NCBI GenBank assembly: GCA_016213695.1
Contig: JACQZV010000078.1
Span: forward strand, 1-41,799
Reading direction: 5' to 3'
DNA from: Acidobacteriota bacterium
GTDB taxonomy: Bacteria > Acidobacteriota > Vicinamibacteria > Vicinamibacterales > UBA2999
DNA length: 41,799 nt
Below the pieces are notes generated by a model. That model did not search any database. It saw only the letters and a program-made list of their open reading frames with translations, and was not told the origin of the DNA. Below, piece by piece: positions 34,471 to 41,409 of the stretch (position 1 is the stretch's first letter; every line of letters starts with the position of its first letter). Position numbers and translations under genes: made by a program.

Positions 34471-36286
34471 TCAGGCGACCGCCGTCGGCCGCGATCGTCT
34501 CTCCTTTGCCGAGGAGCACGACATCGACGAGTTCGTCGACACGCTCGGCAAGTTCGAGCGGGGCGAGATCTCGGCCGAGGACTGGCGTAAGTTCCGTCTG
34601 GTGCGCGGCACCTACGGGCAGCGCCAGCCGGAAGCCGTGCACATGATGCGCGTGAAGATTCCGCAGGGCATCCTCACGTCCGCGCAGCTGCGTGCGCTGG
34701 CCGGCGTCGCCACCAGTTACTCGCGCGGCTTCGGCCACATCACCACGCGGCAGAACGTGCAGTTTCACTTCGTGCCTCTGGCCGACGTCGAGCCGGCCAT
34801 GCGGACGCTGGCCGACACCGGGCTCACCACGCGCGAGGCCTGCGGCAACTCGGTGCGGAATATCACGGCGTGCCCGTATGCCGGCGTGGCCGAGGACGAA
34901 ATCTTCGACGTGACGCCGTACGCCGAGGCGATGACCCGCTATTTCCTGCGCCATCCGCTGTCGGCGTCGCTGCCGCGCAAGTTCAAGATTGCCTTCGAAG
35001 GGTGCCCCGAGGATCACGCGGTGGCGGCCATTCACGACATCGGCTGGCGCGCCCGCATCGTCGACGGCCGGCGCGGCTTCCGGGTCACGGTCGGCGGCGG
35101 CACCGCGATTCTCGTCAACTCCGGGACGCTGCTCTACGACTTCCTTCCGGCGGACGAGATGCTCAACGTCGCGGAGGCGATCGTCCGCGTGTTCCACCGG
35201 CTGGGCGACCGGACGCACATGCAGCGGAACCGGATGAAGTTTCTCATCAGGTCGATCGGCTGGGACCAGTGGCGCGCCCGGTTCGACGAGGCGCTCGCCG
35301 GATTCCGCGCCGAAGGCGGCGCGACGCTGCCGTTTGCCACCGATGCGGCGCCCGTCGAGCAGGCGCCGGGCTGGGCGAAGCCGGCGCCGCCGACGCCGCA
35401 GATGGCCGCGGCGCTGGCGCAGACCGACGTCAGAGGTCCCGGCATCGTTCCGGGGAGCGTCCGGCTGCAGACGCTGCCCGACGCGTACGTCTGCTGGACG
35501 CAGCACAACGTTCGCCGCCAGCGGCAGGCGGGATACGTCTCGGTGACCGCGCGTCTGCCGCTCGGCGACTTCACCGCCGGGCAGGCCATGGTGCTCGCCG
35601 ACCTCGCCGAGGCGTACGGCGACGGGACGGTGCGCCTCACAATCGAGCAGAACGTGGTGTTCCGGTGGGTGGCGGCAAAGGCGGTGCAGGGCCTGTACGA
35701 CCGTCTGGATGCGGCCGGTCTGGCGGCGGGTGGCGCCGGCACGATCGCGGACGTGACAAGCTGCCCGGGCGCGGAGACGTGCCGGCTGGCCGTCACGCAG
35801 TCGCGCGGGCTCGGCCGTGTGCTCACGGAGTATCTGAGCGCCCATCCCGAGCTGGTGTTCGCGGTGCCGTCCGGCGACATCAAGATCAGCGGCTGCCCGA
35901 ACGGCTGCGGGCAGCATCACATCGCCGCCATCGGCTTCCAGGGGAGCGTCCGCAAGGTGGCCGGCAAGGCCGTGCCCCAGTATTTCGTGCTGGTCGGCGG
36001 TGGCATCACCGACAGCGGCGCGCACTTCGGCACGGTCGTCTCGAAAATTCCGGTGAACCGGCTGACCGACGCGCTGGACCGGCTCGTGGGGCTCTACCGC
36101 GACCAGCGGCAGGGCGGCGAGTCACTCGGCGCATTCTTCCGGCGCGTGCCGCCGGCGGTGGCCACCGACGCGCTCCAGGACCTGGCCGTGGTCCGGGCCG
36201 AGGGACTGACGGCCGGCGATTACGTCGATCTCGGCGAAACCCGGACGTTCGCGCCCGAGGTGATGGACGGAGAGTGCGCGTCCTAG
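34457..36286 (+). CDS. Siroheme 4Fe-4S sulfite/nitrite reductase
   Basis: The enzyme makes a six-electron reduction of sulfite to sulfide or nitrite to ammonia, with ferredoxin as the likely donor. It has two ferredoxin-like (parachute) domains and two siroheme/cluster-binding halves. Cluster and siroheme ligands are TSCPGAETC (Cys436, Cys442) and SGCPNGCGQ (Cys480, Cys484). GHITTRQNVQFH and RLTIEQNVVFR mark the active-site basic region. At 609 aa it is of family length. The upstream Cys-rich leader favours sulfite as the physiological substrate; sequence alone does not settle it. Confidence 0.9.
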   Translation: MAVFDQATAVGRDRLSFAEEHDIDEFVDTLGKFERGEISAEDWRKFRLVRGTYGQRQPEAVHMMRVKIPQGILTSAQLRALAGVATSYSRGFGHITTRQNVQFHFVPLADVEPAMRTLADTGLTTREACGNSVRNITACPYAGVAEDEIFDVTPYAEAMTRYFLRHPLSASLPRKFKIAFEGCPEDHAVAAIHDIGWRARIVDGRRGFRVTVGGGTAILVNSGTLLYDFLPADEMLNVAEAIVRVFHRLGDRTHMQRNRMKFLIRSIGWDQWRARFDEALAGFRAEGGATLPFATDAAPVEQAPGWAKPAPPTPQMAAALAQTDVRGPGIVPGSVRLQTLPDAYVCWTQHNVRRQRQAGYVSVTARLPLGDFTAGQAMVLADLAEAYGDGTVRLTIEQNVVFRWVAAKAVQGLYDRLDAAGLAAGGAGTIADVTSCPGAETCRLAVTQSRGLGRVLTEYLSAHPELVFAVPSGDIKISGCPNGCGQHHIAAIGFQGSVRKVAGKAVPQYFVLVGGGITDSGAHFGTVVSKIPVNRLTDALDRLVGLYRDQRQGGESLGAFFRRVPPAVATDALQDLAVVRAEGLTAGDYVDLGETRTFAPEVMDGECAS

Positions 36287-36304
36287 CCCGTCTCCGTTCC
36301 TTCC

Positions 36305-36310
36305 TATAAT
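36305..36310 (+). promoter_or_regulatory. -10 box TATAAT, leaderless spacing
   Basis: A consensus TATAAT is followed by 6 nt and the GTG at 36317. No -35 resemblance or ribosome site is seen. Confidence 0.55.
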
Positions 36311-36316
36311 CGGTCT

Positions 36317-37321
36317 GTGGTCAAGTTCGAATCCCTGGATCCGGAGATCCGGGGTGTGCTCGGCAAGAAGGTCAGCGAGCTGGGCCTTCGCGTCGAGGGG
36401 TCGCCGGTGGAAGGCTACGTCCGGCAGCTCTACCAGGAACTCGAGCGCCGCGGCTTCCGAATCTTCCGGCCGGTCTGCTACCTCACCGACGAGTGGGGCT
36501 GTCCGGACCAGCAGCCGGTACTGGGCATCCCCTTCTACCTGGCCGATCCGAAGCTGCGGCGGCTCGAACGCGCCGTCGATACGCTCGAGACCGAGCGGCA
36601 GATCATGATGTACATGCGGCACGAGGCCGGGCACGTGTTCAACTACGCGTACCGCCTCTATACGACGCCCGAGTGGCGGCACCTGTTCGGCCCGTTCTTC
36701 CGCACGTACCGCGAGACCTACCGCCCGGTGCCGTTCAGCCGCAACTACGTGCGGCACATCGAGGGGTGGTACGCGCAGAAGCACCCGGACGAGGATTTTG
36801 CCGAGACGTTCGCCGTCTGGCTGACGCCGCGCAGCGCCTGGCGCCGCCGGTACAAGGGATGGCCCGCCATGCGGAAGCTGCGCTACGTCGAGCGCGTGGC
36901 GCGGGCCCTGGCGGACGTGGAGCCGATCGTCAAGACGGGCGACGTGGACATCACGCCGGCCGACATCGGCGTCACCGTGGAACAGTTCTACGAGCAGGCC
37001 GCCGAGGAGCGGCAGGCGCGCATCGACATTGCGCTCGACGCGCACCTGCCGGAGATCTTTCTGACGCGCAAGCGCAGGGAGTCCAGGCCCGCCGCCGATA
37101 TCGTCGGCAAGCACCGCGCCGCGCTGGTGGAGAAGATCACCTACTGGACCGGCGCGCCGCGTCCGGTCGTCCGCGGATTGATCGACACGATCTCCAGGAC
37201 GTGCGAGCGCATGAAACTGTGGGCGGAGGTCGGCGAGGAAGCGCGGTATCGGGTGGAGATGACGGCGCTCGCGACGACGCTCGCGATGAATTTTCTGACG
37301 CGCGGGCGCTTCGACACGTAG
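36317..37321 (+). CDS. Putative zinc-binding metallopeptidase (Peptidase_Mx-like)
   Basis: This is a 334-aa cytoplasmic protein with a zinc-peptidase site MRHEAGHVFNYAYRLY (His102, Glu103, His106) and a downstream DEDFAETFAVWL (Glu163) as likely third ligand. It has no signal peptide. The family has no assigned substrate. It is followed 13 nt later by an ATP-grasp ligase and probably shares a promoter. A peptidase and a peptide-bond-forming enzyme together suggest making and trimming of a small peptide or peptide tag. That link is inference from position only. Confidence 0.78.
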   Translation: MVKFESLDPEIRGVLGKKVSELGLRVEGSPVEGYVRQLYQELERRGFRIFRPVCYLTDEWGCPDQQPVLGIPFYLADPKLRRLERAVDTLETERQIMMYMRHEAGHVFNYAYRLYTTPEWRHLFGPFFRTYRETYRPVPFSRNYVRHIEGWYAQKHPDEDFAETFAVWLTPRSAWRRRYKGWPAMRKLRYVERVARALADVEPIVKTGDVDITPADIGVTVEQFYEQAAEERQARIDIALDAHLPEIFLTRKRRESRPAADIVGKHRAALVEKITYWTGAPRPVVRGLIDTISRTCERMKLWAEVGEEARYRVEMTALATTLAMNFLTRGRFDT

Positions 37322-37324
37322 AAT
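37319..37324 (+). promoter_or_regulatory. -10-like TAGAAT at the stop of the peptidase gene
   Basis: TAGAAT overlaps the peptidase stop codon (TAG) and lies 10 nt before the ATG at 37335, so the ATP-grasp gene could also be transcribed alone with a very short leader. Confidence 0.35.
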
Positions 37325-37334
37325 TGAACCGCAG

Positions 37335-38354
37335 ATGGGCAAGTTGAAAGTCGTCGTGCTCTACGATCGCATGCTCGTTGACGAGAGCGAGGAGCCGGCA
37401 TCGAGCGACAAGTCGCCCGTCGTCCGTACGCTCGACAAGAAGGAAGTCGAGGAGGAGGTCGCCGAGGCGCTCACGAAGCTGGGGCACGAGTCGGTGCTGT
37501 ATGAGCTGGACGGCACGCAGAAGAGCCTGCTCGGACTCGCCCGTGTCGAGTGCGACGTCGTGTTCAACCTGGCGGAGTCGTTTGCCGACGACGACACGTC
37601 GGATTTCAAGATTGCGGCGTTCCTGGAGCTGCTCGGGAAGAACTACACGGGCGCCGCGAGCAACGGGTTGATGCTGGCGCAGGATAAGGCCGTGGCCAAG
37701 AAGATCTTCGCCTTCCACGGCATTCACACGCCGACGTTTGCCAAGTGCTTTCGCGGCCGGCTCGACTTTTCCCACGACCTGCAGTTTCCGGTCATCGTCA
37801 AGCCGTCGCGCGAGGACGGATCGATCGGCATCGAGTTCAGCGCGGTGGTCAACTCGATCCGCGAGCTGATGGAGCGGATGGACTGGCTCCACGCGAACTT
37901 CGACTCGCCGGTGCTGATCGAGGAATACATCGAGGGCCGCGAGATCTACGTCGGTGTCATCGGGAACGACAAGCCGGAGGCGCTGCCGGTCATCGAGCTG
38001 GATCTGTCGAAGCTGCCGGAGGGGACGCCGCGGATCGCCGCGGCGGAAGTCAAGTGGGGGAAGGGAACGCGCGCCTACCGCGACACCAAGTCGGCGATCG
38101 CGACCGACCTGCCGGACGAGACCGAGCAGCTCCTCCAGCAGACGGCGATTGCGGCGTTTCAGGCGGTGGAACTGCGCGACTACGGCCGCGTCGACATGCG
38201 CCTCCAGGCCGACGGCCGCGTTCACGTGATCGAAGTCAACCCGAACCCGTGGCTCGCCTCGCGCGCGGAGTTCGCAATGGCGGCGCGCAAGGCCGGCCGC
38301 ACCTACACCCAGCTCATCGAAGAGATTCTGGAACTGGCCGTCGCGCGGGCGTGA
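37335..38354 (+). CDS. ATP-grasp ligase related to D-alanine-D-alanine ligase
   Basis: This 339-aa protein has the three-domain ATP-grasp layout of the D-Ala-D-Ala ligase superfamily. The N-terminal domain contains CDVVFNLAESFADDD, matching the family's substrate-binding region. PVIVKPSREDGSIGIEF is the ATP-binding loop, and VDMRLQADGRVHVIEVNPNPWL forms the metal site. It is divergent from housekeeping Ddl, so the substrate need not be D-alanine. Pairing with the upstream zinc peptidase is the only context. Cell-wall genes are absent nearby, which argues against a plain ddl. Confidence 0.83.
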   Translation: MGKLKVVVLYDRMLVDESEEPASSDKSPVVRTLDKKEVEEEVAEALTKLGHESVLYELDGTQKSLLGLARVECDVVFNLAESFADDDTSDFKIAAFLELLGKNYTGAASNGLMLAQDKAVAKKIFAFHGIHTPTFAKCFRGRLDFSHDLQFPVIVKPSREDGSIGIEFSAVVNSIRELMERMDWLHANFDSPVLIEEYIEGREIYVGVIGNDKPEALPVIELDLSKLPEGTPRIAAAEVKWGKGTRAYRDTKSAIATDLPDETEQLLQQTAIAAFQAVELRDYGRVDMRLQADGRVHVIEVNPNPWLASRAEFAMAARKAGRTYTQLIEEILELAVARA

Positions 38355-38358
38355 TGTT

Positions 38359-38383
38359 CGTAGTGTCCGGCTTCAGCCGGACC
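38359..38383 (+). repeat. REP-like palindromic element, third copy
   Basis: This 25-nt sequence is identical, in opposite orientation, to 25383-25407. It contains the stem TCCGGC-TTCA-GCCGGA and sits just upstream of the toxin-antitoxin promoter, 5 nt after the previous stop. Confidence 0.8.
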
Positions 38384-38431
38384 GGGGACGTCGGCCGGGT
38401 GCTGCGGACCCGGCGCATGGTTGCAGCGATC

Positions 38432-38460
38432 CATGTTGGTCATCTAAAATGACCAACATG
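38432..38460. promoter_or_regulatory. 12-bp inverted-repeat operator over the toxin-antitoxin promoter
   Basis: CATGTTGGTCAT and ATGACCAACATG are perfect inverted repeats separated by CTAAA. TAAAAT (38445-38450) lies at the centre as the likely -10, 7 nt before the ATG at 38458. Binding of the antitoxin here would block its own promoter, the usual autoregulation of type II modules. Confidence 0.85.
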
Positions 38461-38700
38461 GGTACGCGGACGAAGCGGACGCACCAGTACAACGTCGGCG
38501 AAGCCAAAGCGCGTCTGCCGCAGCTCGTGCGCGAAACGCTGGCCGGCGACGACGTCGTCATCGCGAAGGACAACAAGCCCCTTGTCAAGCTGGTGCCGGT
38601 ATCTGGAGGCCAGCGAAAGCCCGGGACCGGTAAGGGGCTGATCCTGTACATGTCACCCGATTTTGACGCGCCACTCGAGGATTTCGAAGACTACATGTGA
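38458..38700 (+). CDS. Type II antitoxin, Phd/YefM-like
   Basis: This is an 80-aa antitoxin-like protein. The N-terminal half (YNVGEAKARLPQLVRETLAGDDVVIAKDNKPLVKLVPV) matches the Phd/YefM DNA-binding fold. The C-terminal acidic tail (SPDFDAPLEDFEDYM) would wrap around the toxin. The ATG at 38458 is chosen over the one at 38449 because it lies 7 nt after TAAAAT, and the earlier ATG falls inside that box. The stop overlaps the toxin start (TGATG). A perfect palindrome overlaps the promoter. Confidence 0.88.
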   Translation: MGTRTKRTHQYNVGEAKARLPQLVRETLAGDDVVIAKDNKPLVKLVPVSGGQRKPGTGKGLILYMSPDFDAPLEDFEDYM

Positions 38701-39083
38701 TGGGGGTGCTGCTCGACACGCACGCGTTCCTCTGGTGGTTCCAGGACGATCGCCGGTTGTCGCAACCGGCCCGCGAGGCCATCGCGGACGCGACGGAAGG
38801 GTTTCTCAGCATCGCGAGTTGCTGGGAAATTGCCATCAAGGTGAGTCGCAGGAAGCTCACGCTCGCCAAGCCGATTGAGCGAGTGGTACCAGAGCAGCTC
38901 GGCCTGAACGGGTTTCAGCTGCTCCCGGTCGATCTCGACGATGTGGCTCGCGTGGCCGCGCTGCCGTTCCACCATCGGGACCCATTCGATCGCGTGCTCG
39001 CCGCGCAGGCCCTCAGCGACGAGCTCACGATCGTGTCGGCGGATCCGATCTTCAGAAAGTACGGGGTGAGACGGGTCTGGTAG
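38700..39083 (+). CDS. PIN-domain toxin (VapC-like)
   Basis: This is a PIN-domain ribonuclease toxin of 127 aa. The acidic site is typical: Asp6 in LLDTHAFLWW, a Glu in SCWEIAIKV, and the Asp residues of HRDPFDRVLAAQAL and SADPIF. Such toxins cleave RNA or tRNA when the antitoxin is degraded. The start overlaps the antitoxin stop by one base; a GTG at 38697 is a possible alternative. The stop is inside a heptad repeat. This is a typical accessory module. Confidence 0.9.
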   Translation: MGVLLDTHAFLWWFQDDRRLSQPAREAIADATEGFLSIASCWEIAIKVSRRKLTLAKPIERVVPEQLGLNGFQLLPVDLDDVARVAALPFHHRDPFDRVLAAQALSDELTIVSADPIFRKYGVRRVW

Positions 39084-39112
39084 TCGGCAGTGGGCAGTGG
39101 GCAGTGGGCAGT
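39082..39112 (+). repeat. Heptad repeat, AGTGGGC units
   Basis: Four 7-nt units and a partial one begin at the toxin stop codon. The unit matches the variant in the 5933-5991 array. Confidence 0.85.
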
Positions 39113-39127
39113 CTGGCGGAAGATTCC

Positions 39128-39652
39128 CTACGGCTTCATGTTCCAGAGATATAACGTCCGGGACAGGCCATCCGCGCTCGTGAAGACATCCACGACGTCC
39201 GGCTCCCAGTCGCCGATCGTGAAATTGTGCGACACCACACGGGCACCGGGCCGGAGCTGGCTCGCCAGGCGCGGACGCAGCTTCACGTTGAGCGCCGACA
39301 CGAGGTACAGCGTGACCACGGTCGCCTCGGACACGTCCGTCTCGAGGGCATCCTGCACCCTGAAGGTCACGAGGCGCTCGACGCCGGCTGCCTTGGCGTT
39401 GGCCCGTGCCTCATCGATGCGTACGGGATCGATGTCGACGCCGACGCCGCGGGCGCCGAACCGGCGCGCCGCTGCGATGACGATGCGGCCGTCGCCGCAA
39501 CCGAGGTCGTAGACGACATCCTGCGGGCCGGTCTGGGCGAGCCTCAGCATGCGGTCGACCACGTCCGGCGGTGTCGCGACAAACGGCGCCCGGGGCGCCT
39601 GGGCTGGAGCCAGGGAGGCTGCCAGAGCGGCGGCGAGGAGGACACTCGGCAT
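39128..39652 (-). CDS. Exported class I SAM-dependent methyltransferase-like protein
   Basis: The 174-aa product has a methyltransferase Rossmann core: motif I YDLGCGDGRIVI, then GVGVDIDPVRI and VTFRVQDAL. It lacks the usual C-terminal substrate domain, so the acceptor is unknown. The first ~19 residues (LLAAALAASLAPAQA) look like a cleavable signal peptide. That would place a SAM-binding fold outside the cytoplasm, where SAM is not normally available. It may instead be a retained fold with a new role. TAGAAT lies 7 nt before the ATG. Confidence 0.78.
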   Translation of the reverse strand: MPSVLLAAALAASLAPAQAPRAPFVATPPDVVDRMLRLAQTGPQDVVYDLGCGDGRIVIAAARRFGARGVGVDIDPVRIDEARANAKAAGVERLVTFRVQDALETDVSEATVVTLYLVSALNVKLRPRLASQLRPGARVVSHNFTIGDWEPDVVDVFTSADGLSRTLYLWNMKP

Positions 39653-39659
39653 CCAACCG

Positions 39660-39665
39660 ATTCTA
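39660..39665 (-). promoter_or_regulatory. -10 box TAGAAT, leaderless spacing
   Basis: On the minus strand TAGAAT is followed by 7 nt and the ATG at 39652. Confidence 0.45.
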
Positions 39666-39890
39666 TGAGGTCGGACCCGGTTCCAGGGGTCGGACCCGGG
39701 AACAGCTCGTCACCAGGGTCCGACCCCGGAACGGGACGTATCAACTTCCTGATACGAGACGACTCAACCCGTTGGAACAGCGTGCGCAGCGGTCCGCAAG
39801 TAACAGGTCTTCCGTGAGTTAACGCCTCAACCCAAGGCGTGCGGCCGTGCGGGCAACGGCCGTGCCGCCGGGTTGAACTGCTCAAAATGG
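39666..39890. repeat. Repeat-rich intergenic stretch before carD
   Basis: I see no gene here. The DNA holds two direct copies of GGTCGGACCCGG (near 39669 and 39688) and an inverted copy near 39716. A CGTATCA-ACTTCC-TGATACG hairpin lies at 39737-39756, and a CGGCCGTGC-type inverted repeat at about 39840-39868. Confidence 0.65.
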
Positions 39891-39892
39891 CA

Positions 39893-39910
39893 GTTTTTTG
39901 GCCAAAAAAC
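39893..39910. promoter_or_regulatory. Perfect 18-nt palindrome next to the carD -35
   Basis: GTTTTTTGGCCAAAAAAC is perfectly self-complementary and ends 1 nt before the -35 hexamer. It could be an A/T-rich upstream promoter element, or a dimeric regulator's operator. Confidence 0.7.
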
Positions 39911-39911
39911 G

Positions 39912-39940
39912 TTGATCGTGCGGGATCTCTGCGGTATACT
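39912..39940 (+). promoter_or_regulatory. Sigma-70-type promoter of carD
   Basis: TTGATC (39912-39917) and TATACT (39935-39940) are separated by exactly 17 nt. The expected start near 39947 gives a 5' UTR of about 56 nt before the GTG at 40003. Confidence 0.8.
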
Positions 39941-40002
39941 CACTGGTGCTGTTCCCGGCGGCGAGATCGCTCCCACCGAACTCTTCCTTCAGCGGGGGAA
40001 AC

Positions 40003-40593
40003 GTGACATTCCAGGTCGGCGACAAGGTCATCTACCCGAATCATGGGCTCGGCATCGTCGAGCGAGTCGAAGAAAAGACCATTCTAGGCACGACGTGCGG
40101 CTTTTTCCATCTGCGGATCGTGTCAAACGACACGACCGTCCTTGTTCCCGTCGCCAACGTCGACAACGTGGGGCTGCGGAAGGCGATCACCGACGAGGAA
40201 GTCGAGCGGCTGTTTTCGCTCCTGGGTGACGGCCGGATCGACAACCATCAGAACTGGAAAGGCCGCTTCAAGGACAATTCGGACAAGATGCGGACCGGGT
40301 CGATCTACGACATGGCCGACGTGCTCAAGAGCCTGACGTTCCTGAGCAAGTCCAAGAGCCTCTCGTTCCGTGAAAAGCGGATGCTCGATCGCGCCCGGGC
40401 GCTCATCATCTCCGAGGTGTCCGAGGTCGTGCGTGAAAAGGCGCTGGAAATCGAGCAGCGGGTCGACCGGGCGCTCGAAAAGTGCTTCATGATGAAGGCG
40501 CGCAACATCGCGCGCGCGGCCGCGCGCGCCAAGATCGCCAAGCCCGTCAAGGCGTCGGTGATTGTCGCCCGCCGGACGGCCCGCGCGTCGTAG
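40003..40593 (+). CDS. carD: CarD family transcription regulator
   Basis: CarD proteins bind RNA polymerase beta through an N-terminal Tudor-like domain and stabilise open promoter complexes. The opening TFQVGDKVIYPNHGLGIVE is the diagnostic start of that domain. A helical C-terminal part of about 110 residues follows, ending in a basic Arg/Lys/Ala tail that may contact DNA. The length is 196 aa. GTG at 40003 is chosen because GGGGGAAA precedes it and the domain starts there; the upstream ATG at 39946 falls at the predicted transcription start. A strong terminator follows. Confidence 0.92.
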   Translation: MTFQVGDKVIYPNHGLGIVERVEEKTILGTTCGFFHLRIVSNDTTVLVPVANVDNVGLRKAITDEEVERLFSLLGDGRIDNHQNWKGRFKDNSDKMRTGSIYDMADVLKSLTFLSKSKSLSFREKRMLDRARALIISEVSEVVREKALEIEQRVDRALEKCFMMKARNIARAAARAKIAKPVKASVIVARRTARAS

Positions 40594-40628
40594 CGGCTCC
40601 GCCTTCTTCTTGCCTGGCCTTCTTCGCC

Positions 40629-40662
40629 CGCCCGGGGGCACGTCCCCCGGGCGAATTTTTTG
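40629..40662 (+). terminator. Intrinsic terminator after carD
   Basis: A 10-bp GC stem, CGCCCGGGGG with CCCCCGGGCG, closes a 5-nt CACGT loop. AATTTTTTT follows. It separates carD from the acyltransferase gene. Confidence 0.92.
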
Positions 40663-40668
40663 TACAGT
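40663..40668 (+). promoter_or_regulatory. -10-like TACAGT after the carD terminator
   Basis: TACAGT is 9 nt before the ATG at 40678, implying a new transcript with almost no leader. Confidence 0.35.
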
Positions 40669-40677
40669 CATCCCTCG

Positions 40678-41409
40678 ATGCACGAATCGGCCGCCGCCCT
40701 TCGCTCGGTCCTGACCTATCTCGTCATCCTCGCGTACATCGCCGTGGCGGGGCCGGTCGGGCTGCTCGTTGGCGCCGCGTTCCGGTGGAAGCGCGGCCTC
40801 TATGCGCTGGGGCACGCCGGCGTCTGGCTCGCGCTGGCGCTGGCCGGCATCCGGTTCCGGGTGGCGGGCCGGGACCATGTGCCGGCATCGGCGGTCGTCT
40901 TCTGCTCGAACCATGAAAGCAACGTGGACCCGCCGGTGCTGTTCCGCGCCCTCCATCCGTTCCTGCATGTGCTGTACAAGGCGGAACTCCACAAGTTCCC
41001 CATCATGGGCACCGTCTTCGATGCAGGCGGCTTCGTGCCCATCGATCGAGGCGACCGCGAAAAGGCCCTGGCGTCGATTGCCAGGGGCGCCGCATCGCTC
41101 GGGCGCGGCAATTCGTTTCTCATCTTCCCCGAGGGGACGCGCAGCCGTACGGGGCAGCTCCTGCCGTTCAAGAAAGGGGGCTTCATCATGGCCATCGAGG
41201 CGCAGGCGCCGATCGTGCCGGTCGCGGTGCAGGGTGGCCGCGCGTCCATGCGCAAGGGGAGCGCCGTGGTGCGCCCGGTCCGGGTGAGCGTGCGCATCGG
41301 GTCGCCCATCCCGACAGCCGGCCTGACTTCGGCGGACCGCGACGAGCTCATCGCGCGGGTGCGGGGGGAAGTGGAAAAGCTGCTGCAGGAAGGGTCGCTC
41401 TGGCCCTAG
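40678..41409 (+). CDS. plsC: 1-acyl-sn-glycerol-3-phosphate acyltransferase
   Basis: PlsC adds the second acyl chain to make phosphatidic acid at the inner membrane. Two N-terminal hydrophobic segments (LTYLVILAYIAVAGPVGLLV and LALALAGIRF) anchor it. The catalytic HX4D is NHESNVD, and the substrate-binding block is FPEGTRSRTG. Near the end, IVPVAVQGG is also a family block. The protein is 243 aa, normal for the family. The ATG at 40678 is preferred over an upstream TTG because the latter overlaps the terminator. The stop overlaps the stop of the convergent gene at CTAG. Confidence 0.92.
   Translation: MHESAAALRSVLTYLVILAYIAVAGPVGLLVGAAFRWKRGLYALGHAGVWLALALAGIRFRVAGRDHVPASAVVFCSNHESNVDPPVLFRALHPFLHVLYKAELHKFPIMGTVFDAGGFVPIDRGDREKALASIARGAASLGRGNSFLIFPEGTRSRTGQLLPFKKGGFIMAIEAQAPIVPVAVQGGRASMRKGSAVVRPVRVSVRIGSPIPTAGLTSADRDELIARVRGEVEKLLQEGSLWP

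Noticed and set aside
34016-36025. Long minus-strand frame opposite the sulfite/nitrite reductase
   Set aside because: It is a shadow frame. The plus-strand gene has full cluster motifs and operon overlaps.
38697-38702. GTG at 38697 as the toxin start
   Set aside because: It is possible, but the ATG at 38700 gives the standard one-base overlap with the antitoxin stop and the usual PIN N-terminus.
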